A stretch of 59,654 nt of DNA from Streptomyces ureilyticus (GTDB lineage: Bacteria > Actinomycetota > Actinomycetes > Streptomycetales > Streptomycetaceae), in NCBI RefSeq assembly GCF_011045025.1, contig NZ_JAAKZX010000034.1, positions 1 through 59,654 on the forward strand. The letters run 5' to 3'. The translations under genes were made by a program, and so were the position numbers. Shown here piece by piece: positions 33,993-42,789 of the stretch (its first letter is position 1; every line of letters starts with the position of its first letter). The notes under the pieces are model-generated. The model was not told where the DNA came from. It saw only the letters and a list, made by a program, of their open reading frames with translations, and made no database searches.

Positions 33993-34622
33993 TCAGACGG
34001 CGGCGTGCACCAAGGCGTCCAGCTCCGCTGCGGAGAGTCCGGCGGCGAAGGCCGTGGCACCGGGCTGGTGCCGGCGACCGCCGCGGCCCAGGTAGCCGGC
34101 GTCAACCGGGTCGAAGCCGAGATCGCGGATCAGGCCCGCCACCACCGCCTTGGCCTCCTCGTCGTCCCCGGACAGAGGGATGGCCAGACGTGCGGGGTCA
34201 CCCTTGGGACGGCCACGGTCGCGCAGGTTCTCCCAGTGGATGGCATTGAAGGCCTTGACGAGATCGGCACCGGTAAGAGCCCGTAGCTTCTCGCTGGATG
34301 TCGTCCGGTCCTCGTCCAGCTCGGGGTCGCGGCCGTCCCGCTCAGGGAAGTAGTTGCAGGCGTCGACGACCACCTTGTCGCGCAGGTCCGCGACGGGCAG
34401 CTCGTTGATCCGCCCGAAGGGGATCGCGACGACAACCAGTTGCCCGTACTGCGCGGCCTCCTGAGCCGTGACGGCCGTGATCGGACCGCTGATCTGCGAG
34501 ACCAGGTCCTTCAGGGTCTCAGGGCTGCGCGAGTTGGCGATGGCGACCTCATGACCGATGCCGGCCAGCTTCCTGGCGAGTGTGGAGCCGACGCGACCGG
34601 CTCCTATGATCCCGATGCGCAT
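33993..34622 (-). CDS. NADPH-dependent F420 reductase-like protein
   Basis: A 209-residue Rossmann protein starting MRIGIIGAGRVGSTLARKL, with IANSRSPETL after beta-2 (NADP-type) and VKAFNAIHWENL in the middle. Family members move hydride between NADPH and F420 or act on related substrates. ATG 34622 has GGGGAA upstream. Confidence 0.87.
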   Translation of the reverse strand: MRIGIIGAGRVGSTLARKLAGIGHEVAIANSRSPETLKDLVSQISGPITAVTAQEAAQYGQLVVVAIPFGRINELPVADLRDKVVVDACNYFPERDGRDPELDEDRTTSSEKLRALTGADLVKAFNAIHWENLRDRGRPKGDPARLAIPLSGDDEEAKAVVAGLIRDLGFDPVDAGYLGRGGRRHQPGATAFAAGLSAAELDALVHAAV

Positions 34623-34792
34623 GGTGTTTCCCCTGCCGGTCGGTGGTGTCTGCGGGCAGGCGCTGGAACCTCCCGCGATCTGCAGACGGAGTTTCCGGAT
34701 AAGCGCCGCCGAAACGACCGCCGACAAGCGACGGGCGACAGCGACGGACGACAGCGACGGACGGTCATACGAGGCTCATGCCGCCGTCCCTG

Positions 34793-34801
34793 CCCCCCCC
34801 C
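34793..34801. repeat. Homopolymer run of nine C residues
   Basis: Nine consecutive C bases in the divergent 293-base intergenic region, next to short GACGGAC-type tandem repeats at about 34725-34762. It is prone to slippage and could vary between cells. Confidence 0.8.
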
Positions 34802-34915
34802 GCACCCATTTGCGCCACCCAAAGTGACGCATCCATCACCTTGCGTGTGAATGGTCAGCACCAGCCCCTTGCGGGCGCACCGCACCCCTCACGCCCGAGA
34901 CGAAACGGATGCACC

Positions 34916-35608
34916 ATGCACGTGAAGCGCTGGGCTCCCGCGGTCCTCACCCTCCTCGCCCTGTCCGGGGTCTCCGCCGCGCCCGCCATCGCCGACGAGC
35001 GGCCCGGGCTGTCCTGGCCCGACCACGAATTCCTGCGGGCGGCACATCAGGGCCACCTCGCCGAGATCGCCGCCGGCCAGGACGCCCGGCAGGGCGCCAC
35101 CACCGACTGCGTGAAGGAGACGGCCGCAACCCTGGTGGCCGACCACAACCGACTGGGCCGGCGCGACTGGGCCCTGGCCGGCAGGCTGGGCGTCCCCCTG
35201 CCCGGCATGCCTACGGACGCCCAGCGGCAGGAACTCGCCGCGGTCAAGGCGGGCGTCGGCAGCGCCGAGTACGACGAGGCCTGGCTCAGCTCCCGGCGGG
35301 CCGCACACCAGAGGGCCCTGGAACTCATCGACCGGCAGCTCGACTGGGGCTCGAACCCCGAGGTCAAGGCCGCGGCGAGGGCCGCCCGGCCGGTGGTGGC
35401 CGGGCATCTGCGGATGCTGCGGGCGGCAGACACCTGCCGTACGGAGCCGAGTCCCGCGGCCGTACAGGCGGAGGCCGGCGGTCAGGGGACCACCCGCGAC
35501 GACCGGGAGGCCATTCTGGGTGTCGCCGCGCTGGGCAGCGGTGGCGTGCTCTTGATCATCGGCTGGCGCATGGCGGTCGCGCACCGGCGTTCCACGGATG
35601 AGCGCTGA
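34916..35608 (+). CDS. Secreted/membrane DUF4142 protein
   Basis: A 230-residue protein with a Sec signal peptide (about 1-26, ending AIADE), a DUF4142 four-helix domain (FLRAAHQGHLAEIAAGQDA...LVADHNRLGR...AHQRALELIDRQL) and a C-terminal hydrophobic helix (LGVAALGSGGVLLIIGW). Related to ferritin-like helical bundles of unknown role. ATG 34916 gives the signal peptide. Confidence 0.87.
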   Translation: MHVKRWAPAVLTLLALSGVSAAPAIADERPGLSWPDHEFLRAAHQGHLAEIAAGQDARQGATTDCVKETAATLVADHNRLGRRDWALAGRLGVPLPGMPTDAQRQELAAVKAGVGSAEYDEAWLSSRRAAHQRALELIDRQLDWGSNPEVKAAARAARPVVAGHLRMLRAADTCRTEPSPAAVQAEAGGQGTTRDDREAILGVAALGSGGVLLIIGWRMAVAHRRSTDER

Positions 35609-35710
35609 GACGATCGCCGAGAGGGGAGTGCCACTGATGGGGAGTGCCTCTGATACGGACAGGCCCGCATCGCCGCCCGCCGCCGCCGGCCCCTCTGCCA
35701 TCCTGGCCCG

Positions 35711-36463
35711 GTGCAGAAGCCGAGCCCTGTCAGCCCCGACGCCCCCACCCCGATACGCACTCCCCTCCTCACCCAGCAATGGCTCGACCTCGCCTTCGTG
35801 CACTGGGCCGTCGAACCGGCCGTCGTGGCCGGGCTGTTGCCGAGGGGAACCGTTCCCGACACGCATGACGGGGTGACGTACGTCGGGCTCGTCGCCTTCC
35901 GGATGCACCGGGTCGGCTGGCTGCGGCTGCCCGGGGTGCCGTATCTGGGGACCTTCCCGGAGACCAATGTGCGCCTGTACTCGGTGGACGCGCACGGGCG
36001 CCGAGGTGTCGTCTTCCGCTCGATGGACGCCTCGCGGCTGATCCCGGTGGTGATGGGCCGCCTCGGCTTCCGGCTGCCGTACCTGTGGTCCCGGATGACC
36101 GTCCGCTCCGCCGGCGACATCGTGACGTACACCAGTTCCCGCCGCTGGCCCGGCCCGCGCGGCGCATACAGCCGGATCACCGTACGGGCCGGTGAACGCA
36201 TCGAGGAACCCACCGAGTTGGAGCACTTTCTCACCGCCCGCTGGGGCATGCACAACGCCTTCTTCGGCTCGGCGTCCTACCTCCCGAACGACCACCCGCG
36301 CTGGCCGCTGCACCGCGCCGAGCTGCTCACCTGCGAGGAGAACCTGATCACCGCGGCCGGACTGCCGGCCCCTGGTGACGCCCCGGCAAGCGTCCTGTAC
36401 TCCCCCGGCGTCCCGGTTCTCCTCGGACGTCCGTCCCGCCCGGCGGGCATCCCGACTCCGTAA
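35711..36463 (+). CDS. DUF2071 (YqjF-like) protein
   Basis: A 250-residue protein of the DUF2071/YqjF family: LTQQWLDLAFVHWAVEPAVV at the N-terminus, then VGLVAFRMHRVGW, FPETNVRLYSV and a C-terminal sheet. Function not established. Start GTG 35711. It ends 3 bases from the epoxide hydrolase gene, tail to tail. Confidence 0.87.
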   Translation: MQKPSPVSPDAPTPIRTPLLTQQWLDLAFVHWAVEPAVVAGLLPRGTVPDTHDGVTYVGLVAFRMHRVGWLRLPGVPYLGTFPETNVRLYSVDAHGRRGVVFRSMDASRLIPVVMGRLGFRLPYLWSRMTVRSAGDIVTYTSSRRWPGPRGAYSRITVRAGERIEEPTELEHFLTARWGMHNAFFGSASYLPNDHPRWPLHRAELLTCEENLITAAGLPAPGDAPASVLYSPGVPVLLGRPSRPAGIPTP

Positions 36464-36466
36464 TGA

Positions 36467-37468
36467 TCACCGAACGGCGAGGCGGAGCGAACCCAGCCAT
36501 GCAACCAGGAGTCGGCCCACCTCCTCGGGGCGTTCCTGCTGCACCCAGTGGCCGCAGTCCTCGAGGATGTGGGAGGAGACCAGGCCGGGGAGGGTCGTCG
36601 GGAAGGCCTTGACCGCGTCGGCCAGCCAGGCGAGGGAGGCGTCTTTTTCGCCGGCCATGAAGAGGGACGGCTGGGTGATGGGGGCTCCGTCCCACTCGGC
36701 GAGGTCCTCCCAGTCCCGGTCGACGTTGCGGTAGCGGTTGAGCGCTCCGGTGAGTCCGGTGCGTTCGAACTCGCCCGCGTAGTAGTCGAGTTCCGCGTCG
36801 GTGAGCCAGGAGGGCCGGTCCTTCACGAATCGGTCGGAGAGCTGTCCGCCTTCGGGGACGAAGAAGACGCTGCCGTCTCCTGACGGGGGCATCGTGTCGG
36901 CCGACAGCGTGGCGTAGAAGCCCGCCAGCCAGCCCCGTACGTCCGGCTCGATCTCCGCCTCCGCCCGGCCGGGCTCCTGGAAGTAGCCGACGTAGAACTC
37001 CTCGTCCCCGCCGATCATGGCGAAGGCGTCGGTCGGCCGGATCGCGTTCCGTGGTGCGTACGGGACGCCGAGCAGTCCCACGGCGGTGAAGACGTCCGGC
37101 CGGAGCAGGGCGGAGTGGGCCGCGATGGTCGCGCCCCAGTCGTGGCCCACGATCACGGCGGTCTCCTCGCCGAGGGCGCGTACGACCGCGACGTTGTCCT
37201 CGACGTGTGCCGTCATCCGGTACGCCGCCACGTCGTGCGGCTTGGAGGAGCGCCCGTACCCGCGTACGTCGACGGCTACGGCACGGTAGCCCGCCGCCGC
37301 GAGCGCGGGGAGTTGGTGACGCCAGGAGTACCAGGACTCGGGGAAGCCATGCACCAGGAGAACCAGCGGGCCCCTCCCCTGCTCGACGAGATGGATACGG
37401 CCACCGGGGACGTCCACCAGCCGATGCTGCGCGCCTGCGGGTGTGTACGGGTCGGTGACCTTCGGCAT
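36467..37468 (-). CDS. Alpha/beta hydrolase, epoxide-hydrolase type
   Basis: A 333-residue hydrolase with Asp110 nucleophile in VGHDWGA (Asp rather than Ser marks epoxide hydrolases and haloalkane dehalogenases), oxyanion HGFPESW (40-46) and a C-terminal His in DCGHWVQQERP. A Tyr-containing lid lies between. ATG 37468 is preceded by GAGGAGG. Confidence 0.88.
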   Translation of the reverse strand: MPKVTDPYTPAGAQHRLVDVPGGRIHLVEQGRGPLVLLVHGFPESWYSWRHQLPALAAAGYRAVAVDVRGYGRSSKPHDVAAYRMTAHVEDNVAVVRALGEETAVIVGHDWGATIAAHSALLRPDVFTAVGLLGVPYAPRNAIRPTDAFAMIGGDEEFYVGYFQEPGRAEAEIEPDVRGWLAGFYATLSADTMPPSGDGSVFFVPEGGQLSDRFVKDRPSWLTDAELDYYAGEFERTGLTGALNRYRNVDRDWEDLAEWDGAPITQPSLFMAGEKDASLAWLADAVKAFPTTLPGLVSSHILEDCGHWVQQERPEEVGRLLVAWLGSLRLAVR

Positions 37469-37864
37469 ACGTCCTCCTCGGGGTAGGGGATCAACCACTG
37501 ATCTCGATCATTGTGGGCACGACTGCGAAGGCGCGACCAAAATTGCCGCTTCGGCAACAACACCGTCTGTCGACCGCCCCTCTGAGCAGCATGGGTGAAC
37601 TCCGGTGCGGTATCGCGCCCCGCAAGGGGCGCGGGGCGGTGTCAATTTACGGCTCCGCCGCGTGGGCACAACAAGCCACGACGCACCCCAGCCTTATCAC
37701 CGCCCTCCCAGCGGAGCGCCAACGTCGAGATCCGGCCAGCTCAGAAGAGTGGGCGGGTCCGGTGAACCGGACGGTATGCCGGCACGTACTGATGGAGGGC
37801 GTCCACCCTGCGTGGGTGCCCGCGCGGATGACGCTGTGTCAGGACAGGCGTACGGGAGCCATGG
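37469..37864. other. 396-base divergent intergenic region
   Basis: Between the epoxide hydrolase and the membrane serine protease. It contains a TTGCCG-CTT-CGGCAA hairpin (37543-37557) and the Streptomyces-type repeat at 37612-37695. The final 165 bases hold no gene I can support and presumably carry the protease promoter. Confidence 0.6.
37612..37695. repeat. Streptomyces-type intergenic repeat with hairpins
   Basis: A hairpin GCGCCCC-GCAA-GGGGCGC (37615-37632) is followed by GGGGCGGTGTC and GGCTCCGCCGCGTGGGC. The same succession of elements is, from memory, a frequent intergenic repeat in Streptomyces genomes. It may act as a terminator or RNA structure; its function is not known to me. 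Confidence 0.6.
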
Positions 37865-39286
37865 ATGAGGCATGCACGACGGAACGTTCAGCGGTTCGCG
37901 CGGTTCGCCGCCATCGGCGGGCTGGTCTGCGGAGGGCTGATGGTCTCGCAGGCCATGGCGAGCGAGACGTCGGCCGAGCCGGACCGGCCGGGCGCCGTGA
38001 GCCAGGCCGCCGACATGGGCCGGGGACTCGTCTCCGAGCTGGGCACCGAGCGTACGGCGGGTACCTGGATCGGTGCCGACGGGCGCCCGATGGTCGCGGT
38101 GACCGACGAGGAGGCGGCGGCCGACGTACGCAGGGCGGGCGCCGGGGCCAAGATGGTGGAGCACAGCATGAGCGAACTGCGGTCCGCCACCGCCACGTTG
38201 AAAAACTCGCCCCGGGTGTCCGGCACCTCGTGGTCGATGGACTACGCCAACAACCAGGTGGTCGTCCGCGCGGACCGCACCGTCTCCGCCGACGAGTGGT
38301 CACGGCTGACCAAGGTCGCCGAGAGCATCGGGAAGTCCGTACGGATGGAACGCATCGACGGCACGTACACCACCCGCCTGAACGGCGCCGAGCCGCTCTT
38401 CGCCGGTGCGGGCCGCTGCTCGGCGGGCTTCAACGTGACCAACGGCCGGGCCGACTTCATTCTGACGGCGGGCCACTGCGGGCCCGAGGGCACCACCTGG
38501 TTCTCGGACACACAGGGCACCCAGCAGGTCGGGACGACCACCGACGTGGAGTTCCCCGGCACTGGTGACTACTCCCTCATCCGGTACGACACCGGCACCG
38601 TGCTCGAGGGCCCCGATGTGGTGGCCGTCGGCGACGGCCAGGGCGTGCGGATCACCGGTGCGGCCGACCCGGCTGTCGGGCAGAAGGTCTTCCGCAGCGG
38701 GAGCACCACGGGGCTCCAGTCCGGCGAGGTGACCGGCCTGGACGCGACGGTGAACTACCCGCAGGGCACGGTCACCGGGCTGATCGAGACAACGGTGTGT
38801 GCCGAACCGGGCGACAGCGGCGGCCCGATGTTCGCCGACGGCACGGCGCTGGGCATCACCTCGGGCGGCAACGGGGACTGCGACAACGGCGGCACGACGT
38901 TCTTCCAGCCGGTCACCAAGGCGCTGGACACCCTCGGTGTACAACTGGCCGCCGATCCCGATGCGGCGGGCGGCCGGCAAGCCTCACCGTCGGCCCGTGA
39001 CGACAACGCGGGCGCGGGCAACGACGCCGACAACGGGGCGGGCGCGGCCGTGCCGCCCGGCGGGGCCTCGACCGCACCCGGAGGCGTGGGGTCGGTGGAA
39101 ACGGTGCCCGAGGGCGGGACGGACGACGACGCGTCGTCGCTGGTCGCGCGGATCGGGGAATACCGGAATCTCGGGCCGGGGCTGCTGGTCATCGCCGGAA
39201 GCCTGATCGCGCTGGTGGCGATCCAGATCCGTATGGAGCGGGGGCGCAGGCAGTACCGCAACGAGTACTCGCAGAGCTGGGGCTGA
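37865..39286 (+). CDS. Membrane-anchored streptogrisin-like serine protease
   Basis: A 473-residue S1 protease with signal peptide (ends SQAMA), a pro-region, and a catalytic domain showing His in LTAGHCG, Asp in GDYSLIRYD and Ser in GDSGGPMF. A Gly/Ala/Asp-rich linker (about 370-425) leads to a C-terminal membrane helix (GPGLLVIAGSLIALVAI) and a basic tail, so the mature enzyme faces outward at the membrane. The anchor distinguishes it from the soluble copy at the window start. Confidence 0.92.
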   Translation: MRHARRNVQRFARFAAIGGLVCGGLMVSQAMASETSAEPDRPGAVSQAADMGRGLVSELGTERTAGTWIGADGRPMVAVTDEEAAADVRRAGAGAKMVEHSMSELRSATATLKNSPRVSGTSWSMDYANNQVVVRADRTVSADEWSRLTKVAESIGKSVRMERIDGTYTTRLNGAEPLFAGAGRCSAGFNVTNGRADFILTAGHCGPEGTTWFSDTQGTQQVGTTTDVEFPGTGDYSLIRYDTGTVLEGPDVVAVGDGQGVRITGAADPAVGQKVFRSGSTTGLQSGEVTGLDATVNYPQGTVTGLIETTVCAEPGDSGGPMFADGTALGITSGGNGDCDNGGTTFFQPVTKALDTLGVQLAADPDAAGGRQASPSARDDNAGAGNDADNGAGAAVPPGGASTAPGGVGSVETVPEGGTDDDASSLVARIGEYRNLGPGLLVIAGSLIALVAIQIRMERGRRQYRNEYSQSWG

Positions 39287-39321
39287 CATGAGCGCCGTAC
39301 GGTGAAGGGTTTACTGGAGGG

Positions 39322-40509
39322 ATGACACTTTCCGGCCCACCAGTGCCTGATGACCACGACCGCGCTCCTGTCATTGTCAGCACCGTCGGCTCCTTCGCGC
39401 GGAGTGTGCTGGACGAGCGGCATCCGGCCCTCATCGAGCGGGTACGGCAGTCCACGCCGTACCCGCCCAAGCAGCAGCGCGCGCTGGACGCCCTGTTGGC
39501 GGAGATCACCGAGGGCGTGATCGAGCCCCTGGACCACGGCGAACCGGGTGCCGAGGTGTGGCGGGACGAGCCCTACCACGGGCAGCGCTGGCCGGACGTC
39601 CCCTTCCTGTGGGCGGAGAGCTTCTTCTACCGCAAACTCCTGGCCGCCCTGCGCTACTTCACGCCCGGCCCGTGGCAGGGTGTCGACCCCTTCGCCCCGT
39701 TCAAGAACGCCGAACTCGCGAGCTCCAAGGTCGACGACGAACTCTCCGCGCTCGACCGCCTCCCCCAACTCCCCGCGGAGGAACAGGACCGCACGGTCCT
39801 GCACTCCTCCCTGTGGGGCAACCGTGCGGATCTCGGCTTCCAACTCTCCGCGGGCGCCGAGGGCTTGGGCGATCGCGTACCCGGCCTTGTGGTGGACGAC
39901 TCGGCCGCGCTGTGGCAGCTCCTGGCGGTGGCTCGGCCCGGCAAGGTGTGCCTGGTGGCGGACAACGCCGGACCCGAGCTGCTCCCCGACCTCGTACTCG
40001 CCGACCACCTGCTGACCACGCGCCGCGCGGCCACGGTGGTGCTGCACCTCAAGCCGTACCCGTACTACGTCTCCGACGCCACCACCGCCGACGCCCTCGC
40101 CTGCCTGGACCGGCTGTCCGCCGCCTCCGGTCACGCGGCGGACGTCGGCAAACGGCTGCGGCAGGCGATTATGAGCGGCCGCCTGATCCTGCGTACCCAT
40201 CCGTTCTCCTGCGCACCACTCCCTTACGCGGACATGCCGGGCGACCTCCGCGACGACTTCGCGTCCGCCACGCTCACGATCATGAAGGGCGACCTCAACT
40301 ACCGCCGCCTGGTGGGCGACCGGCACTGGCGCGCCACGGTCCCCTTCGCCGAGGTCACCGCGTACTTCCCGGCCCCGGTGGCGGCGCTGCGCACCCTCAA
40401 GTCGGACGTCGCCACGGGCCTGCCGCCCCGTACGCTGGAGCAACTGGACGCGACCGGGGAAGCCTGGCGTACGAGCGGGACGCACGCTCTGGTCCAGGTC
40501 GGCGTCTGA
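39322..40509 (+). CDS. DUF89/ARMT1-family damage-control phosphatase
   Basis: A 395-residue member of the metal-dependent damage-control phosphatase family: SLWGNRADLGF, VADNAGPELLPDL, KPYPYYVSDA, KGDLNYRRL and LRTLKSDVATG are the conserved blocks. It probably removes phosphate from damaged or surplus sugar-phosphate metabolites. It starts 36 bases after the protease. Confidence 0.88.
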   Translation: MTLSGPPVPDDHDRAPVIVSTVGSFARSVLDERHPALIERVRQSTPYPPKQQRALDALLAEITEGVIEPLDHGEPGAEVWRDEPYHGQRWPDVPFLWAESFFYRKLLAALRYFTPGPWQGVDPFAPFKNAELASSKVDDELSALDRLPQLPAEEQDRTVLHSSLWGNRADLGFQLSAGAEGLGDRVPGLVVDDSAALWQLLAVARPGKVCLVADNAGPELLPDLVLADHLLTTRRAATVVLHLKPYPYYVSDATTADALACLDRLSAASGHAADVGKRLRQAIMSGRLILRTHPFSCAPLPYADMPGDLRDDFASATLTIMKGDLNYRRLVGDRHWRATVPFAEVTAYFPAPVAALRTLKSDVATGLPPRTLEQLDATGEAWRTSGTHALVQVGV

Positions 40510-40636
40510 CCGTTCGCCTCGACAGCCCGGAACCCGGCGGCAGTTCGTGCTCGCCCGCGAGTTGGCGTCGTGGGCGTTCGATTTCTGGCAGGCTCAGGGG
40601 CGTGTGTGACAGGTGGCGATGGGCTGGAGGCGTGTG

Positions 40637-41446
40637 ATGGAAACGCTCGACTCGCAGGATCCTCTGGCCGTCGAGGTGACCGAGGCGATCCGTGCAGGTG
40701 ACGTGGCCGCGCTGCGGCAGTGCCTTGCCGAGCATCCCGGGCTTGCCACCGCGCGGATCGTCGAGCGCGGCGCTGGTGCCGGGATCCGGACCCTGCTGCA
40801 TATCGCCGCGGACTGGCCCGGTCACTTTCCGCACGGTCCCGCGGTGGTCGCCACCCTCGTGGCGGCGGGTGCGGATCCCAACTCCCGTTTCAAGGGCGCC
40901 CATTCGGAGACCCCGCTGCACTGGGCGGCGAGCTGCAACGACGTCCCCGTGCTCGACGCGCTCGTCCAGGCGGGCGCCGATATCGAGGCGCCAGGTGCCG
41001 TGATCGGCGGCGGCACACCGCTCGCCGACGCGCGCGGTTTCGGCCAGTGGCGGGCCGCGCGCCGACTCGTCGAACTCGGGGCGCGTACGACGATTGAGGA
41101 CGCCGCGACGCTTGGTCTGCTGGACCGGGTGAAGGTCTTCGTCGAAGGCCCCGGAGACGAGGGCACCGAAGGCGACGGCACCGGAGCCGAAGGCCCCGGA
41201 CCGGCCGACGACAAGCCGGCGGATCCGGAACCGGTCGACCGCGACGCCCTCACCCGCTCCTTCTGGGGCGCCTGCCACGGCGGCCAACTGGCCACCGCGG
41301 AGTACTTGTTGGCCCACGGCGCCGACCTCGACTGGATCGGCTACGACGACCAGACGCCGCTCGACATCGCCCGCGCCGCGGACGCCGACGCGGTCGTGCG
41401 CTGGCTGCGCGAGCAGGGGGCGAAGTCGCGCGCCCAACTGCCGTGA
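40637..41446 (+). CDS. Ankyrin-repeat protein
   Basis: A 269-residue protein with about five ankyrin repeats (LLHIAADWPG, TPLHWAASCNDVPVLDALVQAGAD, GACHGGQLATAEYLLAHGAD, QTPLDIARAADADAVV) broken by an acidic Gly/Glu/Asp linker at about 175-205. Protein-protein interaction scaffold; partner unknown. ATG 40637 is preceded by GGAGG. Confidence 0.9.
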   Translation: METLDSQDPLAVEVTEAIRAGDVAALRQCLAEHPGLATARIVERGAGAGIRTLLHIAADWPGHFPHGPAVVATLVAAGADPNSRFKGAHSETPLHWAASCNDVPVLDALVQAGADIEAPGAVIGGGTPLADARGFGQWRAARRLVELGARTTIEDAATLGLLDRVKVFVEGPGDEGTEGDGTGAEGPGPADDKPADPEPVDRDALTRSFWGACHGGQLATAEYLLAHGADLDWIGYDDQTPLDIARAADADAVVRWLREQGAKSRAQLP

Positions 41447-41458
41447 GCGCAGGCGCGC

Positions 41459-42634
41459 TCAGCGCGCTTCCAGCGACAGCAGCCAGGTCAGTACGAGCAT
41501 GGTCTCCAGGTGGCGTTCGGGATCGGGGCAAGTGCCGTCCGTCAGTTGGCTGATCTGGCGGAGGCGGTAGCGGACGGTCTGCTCGTGGACGTGGAGGCGT
41601 TCGGCGGTGAGTACCGCGTTGTCTCCGCAACGGAGGTAGACCAGCAGGGTTTCGAGGAGGGGTTCCCGGCGGCGGGGAGGGAGTTCGAGGAGCGGACCGA
41701 GCAGGGTGGTCGCGGCGGCTTCGAGGAGGTCGCCGGACTGGAAGGCGGTCAGGACGGCCAGGTGGTCGACGCAGCGCAGCGGCGCCTCCGCGGCCAGCAC
41801 CCCTCGGTCGACCAGGTCCAGTGCACGCCGCGCCCAGTGCAGCGACACCGCGCCCTGGTCGACGGGGACGACGGGCCCGAGGACGGCGCCCTTGGCCTTG
41901 GGTAGCCAACCTCGCCCGGAGATACGGGGGTTGGGCACGATGAGGTACGGCGCGGCGGGGTTGCGGTCGGCGAGGACCTCGGGTGGCAAAACGTGGGTCT
42001 GCGGGTGGTCGCCCGGTGGCAGGGCGAGCACGGCGAGGGTGGGCGGCAGCCGCCATCCGGCCGCGGCGGCCAGTTCGGCGAGCGGCCGCGGTGCCTGTCC
42101 CGGCTCGGCGATCAGCGCGTCGCGGAGCCGGTCCCGCTGTACGTCGACCGGGGTCTGGCCGCATACGTCGTCGAACCCGCGTGAGGCCGCCGCGATCGCC
42201 ATGCTCATCAACTCGAAGGCGTCCTCCGTGAGTTTCGTCAGGACGGGCTCCGGCCACTTCTCGCGGTACGCGTCCTCGATGAGCCGGCGGCACGCCACCC
42301 GCCCTGCGAGGTCGAGCGCGTCTCTCAGTACGTCGAGGGGGCGGCCGAGGCGGCCGTGCTGGGCGCCGATGGCCTCATACAGGGCGATGAGCTCGACGAC
42401 GGCGGCGGGGCTGGGCCGGGTCACGTCGTGGAGTGAGACGAAACAGCTCACGGTCTGGTCGATGACCTGCCGTACCGAAAAGCCGCCCGTGCCCTCCGCG
42501 ATGTCCATGTAGTCCGGCAGCCCGGAACGTACGGCCTCCTCCATCTCGTCGACGACGGCCCGGACCTGCCGCAGCAGCATCCGGCGCAACCCGATGGGGA
42601 GCGGTTCGGCGTCCTGTGCGTTCGCGAGGGTCAA
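41459..42634 (-). CDS. PucR-family transcriptional regulator
   Basis: A 391-residue regulator with a helical N-terminal sensor region (RsbRD-like), a GGDEF-like middle and a C-terminal PucR HTH_30 domain (LLETLLVYLRCGDNAVLTAERLHV). TTG 42634 is the likely start because GGGAGG lies at proper spacing before it; later ATGs would cut into the conserved N-terminus. It is divergent from another PucR-type gene. Confidence 0.85.
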   Translation of the reverse strand: MTLANAQDAEPLPIGLRRMLLRQVRAVVDEMEEAVRSGLPDYMDIAEGTGGFSVRQVIDQTVSCFVSLHDVTRPSPAAVVELIALYEAIGAQHGRLGRPLDVLRDALDLAGRVACRRLIEDAYREKWPEPVLTKLTEDAFELMSMAIAAASRGFDDVCGQTPVDVQRDRLRDALIAEPGQAPRPLAELAAAAGWRLPPTLAVLALPPGDHPQTHVLPPEVLADRNPAAPYLIVPNPRISGRGWLPKAKGAVLGPVVPVDQGAVSLHWARRALDLVDRGVLAAEAPLRCVDHLAVLTAFQSGDLLEAAATTLLGPLLELPPRRREPLLETLLVYLRCGDNAVLTAERLHVHEQTVRYRLRQISQLTDGTCPDPERHLETMLVLTWLLSLEAR

Positions 42635-42789
42635 GGTGCCTCCCGTGGATACCCGTGGGGCTGGACAATCATGCGGGACTCCTGTGACGTACGCCAGATT
42701 TCGCGCGCGAGCGCACGGCGAAGGTGTCATCCGCCTTACACTCCGGACCACGACGACTCACCTCCTCGTGCTACCAAGGGAGTTGCCAC

